Part shown: piece after piece, positions 53,584-62,252 of the stretch
How positions within the stretch are numbered: the first letter of the stretch is position 1
Layout: each line of letters starts with the position of its first letter
From: a bacterium D16-51
Lineage (GTDB): Bacteria; Bacillota; Clostridia; Lachnospirales; Lachnospiraceae
NCBI GenBank assembly: GCA_003612285.1
Contig: RAYE01000001.1
Location: 248,001-312,000, forward strand
DNA: 64,000 nucleotides
Direction of reading: 5' to 3'
The notes under the pieces: generated by a model
What the model saw: the letters and a program-made list of their open reading frames with translations, nothing else
The model's database searches: none
Told to the model about the DNA's origin: nothing
Made by a program: the position numbers and the translations under genes

Positions 53584-54325
53584 TTTTGGGACAGCTTACC
53601 AGGAGGCAAGGGAAAGCAGCCTGGAATGCATTGCACGGGATTTGGAAATAGCAGGCGGCACTATCCCGGTATATCAGGCCTATACCAGCAGGATGGTGCT
53701 GGAAAAGCTTTCTGGGAAGGGGATTATAGTGAACACAGTAAGGCAGGCGGCAAAACAGGCGCTTTCTGATGGGGTTCGCTGTCTGTATGTGATTCCTTCC
53801 CATATGATTCCGGGAATAGAATACCAGAAGATGGTAAGGGAACTGGAAAATTACAGGGAATCTTTTGATACCATAAAAATAGCTTCTTCTGTACTTCAAG
53901 AAGAGGGCGACTGCGCCAGGATTGCAATGCTTCTAAGTGAGATGCTTGGTTTTTGCCAGGATTATGAATATATCTTGATGGGGCATGGCTCAGAAGACGC
54001 ATCGAATATACGGTATCAGCAGATGAATGAGGCTTTTTTGGAAAAGGGGCTTTTTAACGTACAGGTTGCTTCGGTGGAGGCAAAACCAGATTTGGAGGAT
54101 GCGGTCAGGAACCTGCAAAAGCGCGGCTCAGATAAAAAAGTGTTTTTGTATCCGTTTATGGTAGTGGCAGGAGACCACGCCAGAAACGATATGGCAGGGG
54201 AAGAGGATTCCTATCTGGCAAGGCTTAGGGATGCAGGGTTTCAGGCAGAAGCAGTGGTAAAGGGGCTGGGGGAATATCCCCAGTTTCGGAAAATTTATAC
54301 AGATAAGCTGCTGGGGCTGCTATAG
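53558..54325 (+). CDS. cbiK: sirohydrochlorin cobaltochelatase CbiK
   Basis: Inserts Co2+ into sirohydrochlorin (anaerobic B12 route). 255 aa with the chelatase fold: ILFVSFGTAYQEARESS at the start, metal-binding His in LMGHGSEDASN and in AGDHARNDMAG. ATG 53558 lies inside the end of cbiN behind GGAGAG. Couples cobalt import to use. Confidence 0.94.
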   Translation: MKKAILFVSFGTAYQEARESSLECIARDLEIAGGTIPVYQAYTSRMVLEKLSGKGIIVNTVRQAAKQALSDGVRCLYVIPSHMIPGIEYQKMVRELENYRESFDTIKIASSVLQEEGDCARIAMLLSEMLGFCQDYEYILMGHGSEDASNIRYQQMNEAFLEKGLFNVQVASVEAKPDLEDAVRNLQKRGSDKKVFLYPFMVVAGDHARNDMAGEEDSYLARLRDAGFQAEAVVKGLGEYPQFRKIYTDKLLGLL

Positions 54326-54345
54326 TAAAAACTATGAGGTGGAAC

Positions 54346-55047
54346 ATGGAAGGGATATTATATGGGATAGGGGTAGGGCCGGGCGACCCGGAGTTAATTA
54401 CGGTAAAGGCAGTAAAGAGGATGCAGGGATGCAGCCTGATTGGCATCCCTGCAAAAGATCCTGCTTCCTGTACTGCATATAAGATAGCAAAAGAGGCTGT
54501 TGCCGGGCTGGAAAAAAAGCCGGTGGTTGCAGTGCCTGTCCCAATGACTTCTGATACAGAAAAGCTTTCCAAAGCGTATGATGCAGGAAGCGAACGGCTG
54601 GTAAAAGAACTTAGGGAAGGCAGGGATATTGCTTTTTTGAATTTGGGAGACCCAGCTGTATATGGAAGTTATATGGAGTTCCATGAAAGGGTGATAGAGG
54701 CAGGCTGTAAAGCAGAGATAATCAGCGGCGTCCCTTCTTTTTGTGCGGCGGCTGCAAAGCTGTCTGTACCGCTTGGGAGCAGGCAGGAGCAGATCCATAT
54801 CCTGCCGGGGCTGTATTGTACAAAAAAGCTTGAGCAGTACGATGGAACGCAGATATTGATGAAGTCAGGGGGGCAGGTCAGAGAGCTGAAAGAAAAACTG
54901 TTAAAGCTGGAAGAAGGCGGCAAAGCAAAAGCATATGCGGTAATGAACTGCGGAATGGAAAACGAGGCTGTTTACCAGGAAATAGGGGAATTACCGGAGG
55001 ACGCAGGATATTTTACAACAATTATTGTTAAAAAATGGAAGGCATGA
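54346..55047 (+). CDS. cbiL: cobalt-factor II C20-methyltransferase CbiL
   Basis: A SAM-dependent tetrapyrrole methylase of 233 aa that acts directly after CbiK. The SAM-binding motif GIGVGPGDPELITVKAVK opens the protein, and LNLGDPAVYGSYM and GVPSFCAAAAKL follow. GAGGTGG lies before ATG 54346, which I prefer to 54334. It is the last intact gene of the operon in view; the rest of the corrin pathway is not in the window. Confidence 0.93.
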   Translation: MEGILYGIGVGPGDPELITVKAVKRMQGCSLIGIPAKDPASCTAYKIAKEAVAGLEKKPVVAVPVPMTSDTEKLSKAYDAGSERLVKELREGRDIAFLNLGDPAVYGSYMEFHERVIEAGCKAEIISGVPSFCAAAAKLSVPLGSRQEQIHILPGLYCTKKLEQYDGTQILMKSGGQVRELKEKLLKLEEGGKAKAYAVMNCGMENEAVYQEIGELPEDAGYFTTIIVKKWKA

Positions 55048-55132
55048 TGGAGATGGAGTATTATGTGACAATATACTATAAATTGCACTAAAGCCTTTTA
55101 GTTTACTGGTTGGTTGTTATCTTATATTTGAA

Positions 55133-55649
55133 ATGGTAACAAATAGTACAGTGATGCATACAGTTTTCTGCCATGAGGTTAAGCGTCTGATCCTTTCTGT
55201 GGACTACAGCGTTATTGAGCATGATAATCAGTTTGAGCTTAATTCAAAACTATTTAGGCTGAAGACGCCTTCCTCTTTTCGTTTTAGTACGTTGAGTACT
55301 GAAAATCGTTTGTTCTTCCTGGGCGAGGCAAAATATCTTGTCGTCAATATCGAGATAGGCGCCAGCAGTTTGGCTGGCTATGTTGAGGGGTTGATTTCCT
55401 GCAACTATCTTGGGACTATGGGTCGCGTGTTGTAGTGACGCGCCCGCCTTTTTCTGAATCATGGGCATTTTTTGTCCACAAGCTTGATGCAGGGTTTAAG
55501 CTTCCGCTGGAGGTGCTGATGCCGGATCCAGGAAATGAGAAGTTGTTTAAGCTGATTAAATTTCTGGTTTCAGGGGAAGAAAATATTGCAATTACAGGTG
55601 AGCAGAGGACAGGCAAGACAACTTTTATGGTTTCCGTTATTCAGTTTAT
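55133..55649 (+). pseudogene. CpaF/TadA-type secretion ATPase remnant, frameshifted and truncated
   Basis: The first frame (from about 55100, ATG 55133) reads VMHTVFCHEVKRLILSVDYS and later GYVEGLIS, the N-terminal domain of a CpaF-like ATPase. A frame change near 55386-55390 leads to DYGSRVVVTRPPFSESWAFF and the Walker A region ITGEQRTGKTTFMVSVIQFM. Everything after Walker A (Walker B, His box) is missing and the sequence runs straight into the next protein. It cannot be an active ATPase. No T-run or promoter was seen upstream. Confidence 0.7.
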
Positions 55650-56493
55650 GCAGGAGGATATTGTTTTGGATGAGAAACAAGCTTATGCGCTGGTACAGGA
55701 ATATCTGGAGGAACGTCAGGCAAGTAAGCTTGGCATTGCGAATTTAGCAGGACTTAGCTATGAAGAGGCAGTGGGCAGTACAGACCATATGGTAACGATT
55801 GGTGTAAGATATCTCAGGTGTGTACTTGAAAAGTCGGAGAAAGGGAATGCATTGTCTGCATCTCTTACACAGAAACTGGCGGAGAAAATCGCATATAAGA
55901 TACAAAGGAGCCAGAATGAATATTTCCATTGGTGGGAACTTGCTGTTGTGTTTTTTATTGGCGTGCTTGCATACAATGCCCCCGTGCTCGTAATCCATTT
56001 TGAGAAGAAATCCCTGTAGTTTGATATGGAGGATGAAGTTGTGCAGTTTCAGGCTGTCATCCTGCTGCTGATGCACATAGATAGGGTATCGCAGGAAACA
56101 ATATTAAATTGGATGCTTATGTTTTCAAGGATTTTTGAAGAATCTTTACGGAGATGCGTAAATGACTATCCAATGGATGCAGAGGCAGCTTTGGACCGGT
56201 TGATGGAGGATGAACCGTTTGAGCCTTTTACACGTATTATTGAAAGTTTGATAATGTGCGACAGGGTTGGCGCGCTGCGTGCTTTTGGCGGACTAAAGAG
56301 TGACAGGATAAATTATCAGGAAGACCGTAAGCTGGAGAATGAGATTATGGTTGAAAAGAGGGAAGCAATTTCAAAGTTTCTGGTTTTTGTGCCGCTTTTT
56401 GCAGTAGTTGTCGGATACCTTGTAGCGCCGTTTATTATTGCAGCATTCGGGGATTTCATGGCAGGAATGGCAGAGATCAACACATTGACATAG
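55650..56493 (+). pseudogene. TadB/TadC-like (GspF-type) membrane platform protein, interrupted by one TAG
   Basis: The frame continues from the ATPase piece: DEKQAYALVQEYLEERQASK, LGIANLAGLSYEEAVGSTDH, then a membrane helix (VVFFIGVLAYNAPVLVI). A single TAG at 56017-56019 stops it; the same frame resumes at once with FDMEDEVVQFQAVILLLMHI and ends in FVPLFAVVVGYLVAPFIIAA at 56493. The motif pattern fits the platform protein of a Tad-like pilus system. The second half has its own ATG at 56026 and GGAG-like site, so it could be made alone. CAG-to-TAG is the likely mutation. Confidence 0.65.
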
Positions 56494-56508
56494 TATGGAG
56501 GTGCTTAG

Positions 56509-56616
56509 ATGGAGAATGTTTCCAAATTTGTAGTGCAGTCTGTCATTGTTGGGCTGTGTGCACTTGTGGTAAGTATCAGCCTGTTTGTATACCCTTGCAG
56601 CAGCTGCAGCCCATAG
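56509..56616 (+). CDS. 35-aa single-helix peptide, possible pilin-like remnant
   Basis: GGAGGTGC precedes ATG 56509; product is MENVSKFVVQSVIVGLCALV followed by VSISLFVYPCSSC. One membrane helix. It sits where a small Flp-pilin-like or hydrophobic gene would follow a TadC gene, so it may be its truncated remnant. Low certainty. Confidence 0.4.
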   Translation: MENVSKFVVQSVIVGLCALVVSISLFVYPCSSCSP

Positions 56617-56655
56617 GAGGGTTTATGAGGAAAGATAAGAAAAAAGATAACATTG

Positions 56656-56690
56656 ATAGGTATTGATGCATCAGTACCTATTTTGTTTTA
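56656..56690 (+). terminator. rho-independent terminator
   Basis: ATAGGTATTGATG (56656-56668) followed directly by CATCAGTACCTAT, one G-T pair, then TTTTGTTTTA. It closes the Tad-like remnant region. Confidence 0.75.
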
Positions 56691-56702
56691 GAGGTATAAA
56701 AA

Positions 56703-56731
56703 TTTACATTTAGGAAGGAGAATGTTATAAT
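56703..56731 (+). promoter_or_regulatory. consensus-like promoter
   Basis: TTTACA (56703-56708), 17-nt spacer, TATAAT (56726-56731), 18 nt before the next gene's ATG. It opens the accessory region. Confidence 0.8.
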
Positions 56732-56748
56732 AATTCTGAGGTGATTTT

Positions 56749-57774
56749 ATGCGTAAGGATTGTTATAATTTATTTGCAGAGATGGAAAAATCAAAATTAA
56801 CGTTGAATGATATTTGCCAGATACTGAGTTCAACTGAAATGTTTAGTCTGGATCCTATGGCAGAAAGTATCTCAAAAGAGAGATGCCAATCAGTGTGTAA
56901 AGCTATGGCTGCTGATGCAAAATATTTTGCACTTGTTTATAACGCCGTTGAGATGATTGCCTCAATGGCTAATTATTATTTGGGCAGGGCTGTAGAAGTC
57001 GAGCAGTTGTTTTACAGCTTCTTTGAGTGTGGTGAGTTTGCTGATCGTTGTTGTCTCCTTAAGAACAGCGCAGAAGCAAAAGCACAAGCGCAAGCACAGG
57101 TTTCGTTCGGAAATATATTGGAGAAGCTTGTAAGGTTTAAAAAATTTCATGCAGATCTTTGGGAAAGTCTGTTATATGAAAATAAAAAGGACTTTTCAAT
57201 GGAGTTTTGGCAGGACTTTAATAAAACAAAGCATATAGATTTAACAGAAAAGAATCATTTTCTTGTGCATAGCGTTAATAATCTAAGCAGCTGCTACTAT
57301 CAGCAGTTTCTTAACAGAGTCCCGGTAAGCTGTTCTGTCTTTGATGTTACCGATCCCTGGTATTATTTAATTAAGTCAAGAGGAATACTTTTAGTATACG
57401 ATTTAAGTGAATGTGAGCTGTTAGGATCCTCCGAGCGTGATTGTACTTCAATGTTTTCAAAAGAAAATTCCAAAACAGATATAAACCGCATAATAGCTGA
57501 TGTTGGTATGCCATCTTTATGGGATTTTACATATTCTTTTAGGATAAAGCCATTTGTGAAGAAAGATGATTTAATTTCACAAGTCAAAAAACATGATAAT
57601 AATGATGTGGGTGAGGTGATAGTTTTAGGGCAGCCATGTGCAATTATTGTGCAAAGGCCAGAAAGGATATGTGTGCAACCGGATGAAGTGAATAGGTTTG
57701 CCGAGTTCTTTGGGCTGCCCGTTTACCTTAGTGCAGATGGAGGACTTAGATGTATAAATCCAGAAAGTATTTAG
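56749..57774 (+). CDS. protein of unknown function (341 aa)
   Basis: No known domain recognised. The N-terminal half is helical with several cysteines and an Ala/Gln-rich coil (SAEAKAQAQAQVSFGN near residue 110). The second half has mixed strands (SRGILLVYDLSECELLGSSE, GEVIVLGQPCAIIV). No signal peptide or membrane helix. GAGGTGA lies before the ATG and a strong promoter upstream, so it is expressed as the first gene of its own unit. AT-rich like the next genes. Confidence 0.6.
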   Translation: MRKDCYNLFAEMEKSKLTLNDICQILSSTEMFSLDPMAESISKERCQSVCKAMAADAKYFALVYNAVEMIASMANYYLGRAVEVEQLFYSFFECGEFADRCCLLKNSAEAKAQAQAQVSFGNILEKLVRFKKFHADLWESLLYENKKDFSMEFWQDFNKTKHIDLTEKNHFLVHSVNNLSSCYYQQFLNRVPVSCSVFDVTDPWYYLIKSRGILLVYDLSECELLGSSERDCTSMFSKENSKTDINRIIADVGMPSLWDFTYSFRIKPFVKKDDLISQVKKHDNNDVGEVIVLGQPCAIIVQRPERICVQPDEVNRFAEFFGLPVYLSADGGLRCINPESI

Positions 57775-58250
57775 GGGCAGCTATAAATTGAAATACGGAT
57801 TACTTCCTATAATTGTCTTATGCTGACAGATAGAAGTATGTCCAAAGCAGAAGATGTTTGAAGTTATCATAATAAGCTGTGCTGATAGAATAGATGCATA
57901 TCTTGAACGGGAAATATCTTGTCTGGGTGGCAATGTACTTCTCGTTGGCGAAGGTGAAACATTTTAAGCCAGTAATATAGAATACGTAAATTTCGTTTTC
58001 CCAGAAACCTCAAATATCTGCTCATGGGATAAATTAACAGTATTCAGGATTTTATTGATGATTTGAGAAATAAACATTATTAATACAGCCAAGATATGTT
58101 CACCATCTTTAGAAAATACCCACATTGAATTTTTAGAAATATAATAGCATGGGGCTTCCTTTTGCTTTGGCTATCATCTATAATAAAAGCAAAAAGCTTT
58201 TGTTTTGGTTAAAACAGGTTCAGAAATGGATTAGATAGGAGAGTGTTTAA
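57775..58250. other. 476-nt AT-rich spacer without a confident gene
   Basis: It contains a 37-aa open frame on the plus strand (57854-57967, with CADRIDAYLEREISCLGGNV) and a 53-aa open frame on the minus strand (57964-58125), neither with a ribosome binding site. They may be scraps of lost genes. A TATAAT at about 58176 with a weak -35 could start the kinase unit that follows. Confidence 0.45.
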
Positions 58251-59081
58251 TTGGGGAACAAGACGTCAACTGTAAGCGTTTTTAGTGCAGAGGAAATTCC
58301 AGTCTTTTATTCAAAGAATATGATGGAACTACAGCTGATTTCTTCTAGTAAAGGGAATCAGAGAAAATGGTATGAACAGGAAAAGGGATTATATGTTAAG
58401 GAACAATTCTTTTATCAAGGGAGATATTGGAAAGATTATCTTGTTGAGATAATATCCAGTGAGATTGGAAAGCAGCTCCCTTTTAAATGTGCAAAAGTAT
58501 TACAGCAGCAATTATGTAAAATTGTTGATTTAGCAGGGACACATTATGGTGTTTATTCGTATGACTTTGCTCCCGGCTTAAGTTATGTATCATTTAAAAG
58601 AATTATAGATGCCCGGAATTCTTATTTTGATGTAAGAGCAGACATTGCCACAAAATGGGATTTTGTTTTAGAAAGCGTTCATAATTTCTGTGAGCTTGAT
58701 TATACAGATTACCTTATTACCATGACATTGCTTGATTACCTGATAGGAAATGAGGACAGGCATATTAATAATTTTGGTGTTTTACAAGGGGATGCAGGTT
58801 TTTTGATTCCACCATTGTTTGATTTTGGTTTAGGGATGTTTGAACATGATTTGAAATATGAACATGTACCATTTAGGGAATGTTTGCAGATGATGTATTC
58901 TAAGCCTTTTCATGCTGATAATCAAAAAGTAGTTGATTTTATAGCCAAAAGATATAATTTGGATGATTACCTCCCTAAATACCTGGACTTAACGGGAGTG
59001 GAAATTCCAAGTCCTAAGGCAGGTTCTTACTTGAGAAACAGGTGTATGAAGCTTGGAATTGGCTTAAAGGGGGTGGAGTAA
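58251..59081 (+). CDS. HipA/CtkA-like Ser/Thr kinase, module 1
   Basis: A 276-aa cytoplasmic protein with the HipA-type kinase pattern: Lys in LYVKEQF (about 50), helix DYLVEIISSEIGKQL, catalytic loop YLIGNEDRHINNFGVL (about 164-178; Asp, Asn) and metal-binding DFG (191) in PPLFDFGLGMF. It lacks the HipA N-terminal subdomain, so it is nearer to the short CtkA type. The start is TTG 58251 behind AGGAGAG. Its stop is one base before the next gene, so the pair is coupled. Relatives phosphorylate translation factors or other proteins in toxin-like fashion; the target here is unknown. Confidence 0.75.
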   Translation: MGNKTSTVSVFSAEEIPVFYSKNMMELQLISSSKGNQRKWYEQEKGLYVKEQFFYQGRYWKDYLVEIISSEIGKQLPFKCAKVLQQQLCKIVDLAGTHYGVYSYDFAPGLSYVSFKRIIDARNSYFDVRADIATKWDFVLESVHNFCELDYTDYLITMTLLDYLIGNEDRHINNFGVLQGDAGFLIPPLFDFGLGMFEHDLKYEHVPFRECLQMMYSKPFHADNQKVVDFIAKRYNLDDYLPKYLDLTGVEIPSPKAGSYLRNRCMKLGIGLKGVE

Positions 59082-59082
59082 A

Positions 59083-59496
59083 ATGGATGATATTCGCAAT
59101 TTGTCAGGTACATTAATGAAAAGGGATAAGTGTTTAGTTAAGTTCATGATAAAGGATTATATTGTAGTATATTGTGAGCTATTGGCCAGTACTGACAAAT
59201 GTCCAGTAGAGTTTCAATGGGCAAGGACAAAAGAAGATGCTTTGCTATTATATCTGAAAGATAGATTACCACCAGAAACAAGGATTGGCCTGCAATGGTA
59301 TTTAAAAGCAGCTGGTATACCTTATTATGATCCAGAAAGGATTATTAAGTATAGTCACGGTTATAATGTATCAGATAAGGAATGGATTCAGTTAGATGGT
59401 GAAGAATATACTTTTAAGCAGATTGAAGACAGGGCAATAAGGGAGTCAAAAAATTTATATAAAAAGATGGAAGAGATGATGAAAACGGATATTTAA
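59083..59496 (+). CDS. kinase-partner protein of unknown function (137 aa), module 1
   Basis: Directly follows the kinase gene (1-nt gap), with GGGGGTGGAG as ribosome site. Sequence: LVKFMIKDYIVVYCELLAST in the first half, then LYLKDRLPPETRIGLQWYLK and a C-terminal helix. No DNA-binding motif of the HipB/Xre type is seen, so it is not a standard antitoxin. It could be a substrate adaptor or inhibitor of the kinase. A terminator lies 50 nt beyond. Confidence 0.6.
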   Translation: MDDIRNLSGTLMKRDKCLVKFMIKDYIVVYCELLASTDKCPVEFQWARTKEDALLLYLKDRLPPETRIGLQWYLKAAGIPYYDPERIIKYSHGYNVSDKEWIQLDGEEYTFKQIEDRAIRESKNLYKKMEEMMKTDI

Positions 59497-59545
59497 ATCC
59501 ACAGATGAAAACTTAAATATCATAAAATGAATAATATAATAAATT

Positions 59546-59576
59546 GAGAGTCGCCTTTATGAGGCGGCTCTTTTTG
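59546..59576 (+). terminator. terminator of kinase module 1
   Basis: GAGTCGCCT, loop TTATG, AGGCGGCTC, followed by TTTTTGTT. Confidence 0.85.
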
Positions 59577-59631
59577 TTGTGGGCATTAAGCAGAAATAGC
59601 TTATTTAGTAAAAGAGAAAGAGAGGTAAATT

Positions 59632-60399
59632 ATGAAAAGATATCATGAAGCTTTCCATTTTAGGAATGAAAATGGGGAGGTAACTGGAGCATACCTGTAT
59701 GATACAAAGGAACAGAAAGGTTTTCCTGTAAATATGGCTGATTTCCAAAAACTTGTTGCCAGTTCAGAAGTAATGTTCCTGGAATGCAGGGATGGAGATA
59801 TAATTCGTAAAATGAATGAAGAAGAAAGAAAGTTTTCGGAAAAGATGCCAAAGTTTGGGGAATCTATACAAGAGTATTGGGATAATGACGGTTGGACAGA
59901 AGAGAGATTTTTTAGTCTTTTTGATGATGGAATGATGCCTGCAGCCATTATGCCTATGTTTAAACTTCCTATCGTGGGCCAACTGCTGCAAATTGGTTTT
60001 TATGCCAATCCATCCAAATTAGTTGAGGTTAAGAAGAGATTTGGGGATAAAGGAAAGGGATTTCGGATAATAAATACGCTAGGGCAGGATACTCTGTTAA
60101 TTGGCATTCCTGTAATAGCTTTTGATGCTTATAAAACAGTGTTTTATGATAATTTGCAGGACTGTGTTTTCTGTTTCCCTCCAATTAGCCAGGCGGTAAT
60201 CAATACAGAAAATATACAAAAGTATTCTTTAGTGAATCGTTTACTTCGTACAAAGGTCAGCACTTCTGTTCCAGAAAATGTGCTGCAGTTCTTTATCAAA
60301 ATGAATGGGGAAAAGATAACTTCGAGAAATCAAACAAAAAATAAGCAACTTGGACAGCAAGTTAAGGAAGGTCAAACTACCAAAATGACAATGTTTTAA
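59632..60399 (+). CDS. protein of unknown function (255 aa)
   Basis: No domain recognised. YHEAFHFRNENGEVTGAYLY begins a mixed alpha/beta protein with FFSLFDDGMMPAAIMPMF and a basic Gln/Lys-rich tail (NQTKNKQLGQQVKEGQTTK). No signal peptide. AGAGAGG precedes the ATG. It has its own transcription unit between two kinase modules. AT-rich. Confidence 0.6.
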   Translation: MKRYHEAFHFRNENGEVTGAYLYDTKEQKGFPVNMADFQKLVASSEVMFLECRDGDIIRKMNEEERKFSEKMPKFGESIQEYWDNDGWTEERFFSLFDDGMMPAAIMPMFKLPIVGQLLQIGFYANPSKLVEVKKRFGDKGKGFRIINTLGQDTLLIGIPVIAFDAYKTVFYDNLQDCVFCFPPISQAVINTENIQKYSLVNRLLRTKVSTSVPENVLQFFIKMNGEKITSRNQTKNKQLGQQVKEGQTTKMTMF

Positions 60400-60544
60400 A
60401 AGAAGGGCTGGCATGAAGAAGTTTGTCTGCATTAGCAGCAAATTTAATTATGTGCTGTGCACTTCTTATTGAAAATGACACATTGTATTATGAATGTAGA
60501 AGAGGAAGTCTTTTAGGTTTAACAATGTAAGAGGAGGAAACAAA

Positions 60545-61520
60545 ATGAATTTGTTTGTTGGAATTTTAGGTGTGGTTGTTATTGCAGCAGCAGTTGCGTT
60601 AGGGGGAATAAAATCTGTAGGGAATAATAAACTAAAGAAGATGTTTGAGAAGAAAAAGGTTACGGAGGAGGAATATAGGCGAAAGAATAAAAGGTATGTG
60701 GGTAATGTTATAGGGGTTATTTTTGGTGTTTCCCTGTTTATATTGTCTTTTAGTTTTGTAATTATACCAACAGGATACAGCGGAGTGAAAACAACGTTTG
60801 GGCAGGTTTCACAAAATACCATGCCTAATGGGTTTAATTTTAAGCTTCCTTTTGTGCAGAAAGTCGAAAAAGTGAATAATAAGCAGCAGGATATCATTTT
60901 TAGCAAAAATAAGGTTTCTTCAGAAACCAGCGAAAGAAATACAGTAATTTTTAGTGGTATTACAGTTACATACCAGATTAACCCTGAAAAGTCAGCTTGG
61001 ATTTTTGCAAACGTCTCTGATTATGAAAACAACCTTGTCAGTGAATCTTTAGTTGCTTCCGCCATTAAAACATCGTCCAAGCTGTTAACTCCAACGGATG
61101 TTACTAACCGTAGTATTTTAGAACCTAAGGCACAGGAAAATATACAGAAATCATTGGATGAAAAGTATGGTGCCGGAGTTATTCAGGTCAATAAGGTTGT
61201 GATTAATGGGGCTGAATTTGATAAGGAATATGATGATAAAATTGCTAAGAAACAGCAGGCACAGATGGATTATGAAAAGCAGCAGATTGAGAACAAGAAA
61301 AATATTGAAAAGGCAGAAGCGGACGCTAAGGTAAAAAGTGCAGGCGCAGGCAGAAGCAGACGCCGTTAGGATTGCAGCTGAAGCCGAAGCAGAAGCAAAC
61401 AAAAAAGTAGCAGAAAGTATCACAGATAAGCTTATTGAAAACAAACTTGCAGATGCAAGGGGGAAGCATGGATGGGTTACTGTAAAAGGTGCAGATACAG
61501 TAGTGACTAAAGATAAGTAG
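60545..61520 (+). pseudogene. SPFH/prohibitin-family membrane protein, frameshifted
   Basis: Two N-terminal hydrophobic segments (LFVGILGVVVIAAAVALGGI and VIGVIFGVSLFILSFSFVII) precede an SPFH (band 7) domain: IPTGYSGVKTTFGQVSQNTM, PNGFNFKLPFVQKVEKVN, ITVTYQINPEKSAWIF. A coiled-coil follows. At about 61331-61336 an A5 run (GGTAAAAAGTG) puts the first frame out of step and it stops at 61369; the +1 frame carries the rest (AQAEADAVRIAAEAEAEANK, then HGWVTVKGADTVVTKDK). Removing one A restores a 324-aa protein. GAGGAGG precedes the ATG. It could be a sequencing error, a phase-variable site or a true loss. Confidence 0.75.
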
Positions 61521-61615
61521 ATCTACACAGAGTATTTGAGACCTTATCAAAGTGTAAAATCCGGGAAATTGATGAGAAACTAAAAAGTAAAAATATTTAT
61601 ACGAGGAGGAACATT

Positions 61616-61942
61616 ATGATATTAAATGAATTTTATTCCCGCGAAGGCAAAGTGAGGATGTGCAAGCAAGCTTGCATCATCCGAGCGTGCCCGCGAGGGT
61701 CAAATACCCCGCCCCTCTGGGGCGAACTTGCTAAAGGGAAACTAGGTCATGCCCCGTTGCTCTGCAGCGGGGTATTTGACTCTAAGTCTTTACAAGAGAC
61801 ATTACAAGAGTTTGATTTGACAGATGTGGAGATCCATACAACAGACAGTGGAAAGATAGCGTCAATAGAACTTAAGTACAGTGAAAAACCAGCAAAGGAA
61901 GAAGAAAAGCCGCGTAGAGGCATTCAGTATCTTGGCTCCTGA
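61616..61942 (+). CDS. small protein carrying an in-frame palindromic insertion (108 aa)
   Basis: GAGGAGG precedes ATG 61616. The first 8 residues (MILNEFYS) and the last 55 (SLQETLQEFDLTDVEIHTTD, SGKIASIELKYSEKPAKEEE) look like one small acidic protein. Between them about 47 residues (REGKVRMCKQACIIRACPRG and on) are translated from a multi-hairpin repeat and differ sharply in composition, rich in Cys, Arg and Pro. The insertion keeps frame. The original domain is unknown. It lies 95 nt after the SPFH gene. Confidence 0.6.
   Translation: MILNEFYSREGKVRMCKQACIIRACPRGSNTPPLWGELAKGKLGHAPLLCSGVFDSKSLQETLQEFDLTDVEIHTTDSGKIASIELKYSEKPAKEEEKPRRGIQYLGS
61635..61785. repeat. palindromic element inserted in frame
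   Basis: Inverted repeat GTCAAATACCCCGC (61699-61712) with its exact complement (61767-61780), preceded by a second hairpin GATG-TGCAAGC...GCTTGCA-CATC and containing GCCCCTCTGGGGC. GC-rich in an AT-rich neighbourhood. Outer limits are approximate. Confidence 0.7.
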
Positions 61943-62192
61943 GCCGTTAGTGTAGGTAATGAGATTCATTTAAAGATTTGTATAGTTTTGTTAAAAAATA
62001 TTAGGCGGGTAGTTGTATAACTGTAAATGTTGTGGAGCATAGCTGCATGATAAAAGAAGGGGTGGTGTTTTGCTGCCCCTCTAAACATTTATGTAATTTC
62101 ACAATTTAGGGATTAAGTTGGAGGATTGCTGTTGGGCCTTGCAGAAATGTGTGGTTTATGCAGCAGGGTTAAAATTTGTCTCACAATTCTGT

Positions 62193-62221
62193 TTGACACA
62201 TAATTACACAGGGGGTATACT
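62193..62221 (+). promoter_or_regulatory. consensus-like promoter of kinase module 2
   Basis: TTGACA (62193-62198), 17-nt spacer, TATACT (62216-62221). It places the transcript start near 62228, which rules out a start codon at 62118 for the following gene. Confidence 0.85.
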
Positions 62222-62252
62222 TCAAAGAAAGATGATTGTTGGAGGTGAGGGC

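Noticed and set aside
57964..58125. Minus-strand 53-codon ORF and plus-strand 37-codon ORF in the 57.8-58.2 kb spacer
   Set aside because: No ribosome sites, they overlap each other, and neither is recognisable.
61331..61370. Programmed ribosomal frameshift in the SPFH gene
   Set aside because: A +1 change at an A5 run without a stimulating stop or structure; a simple indel is the better explanation, kept as a finding to test.
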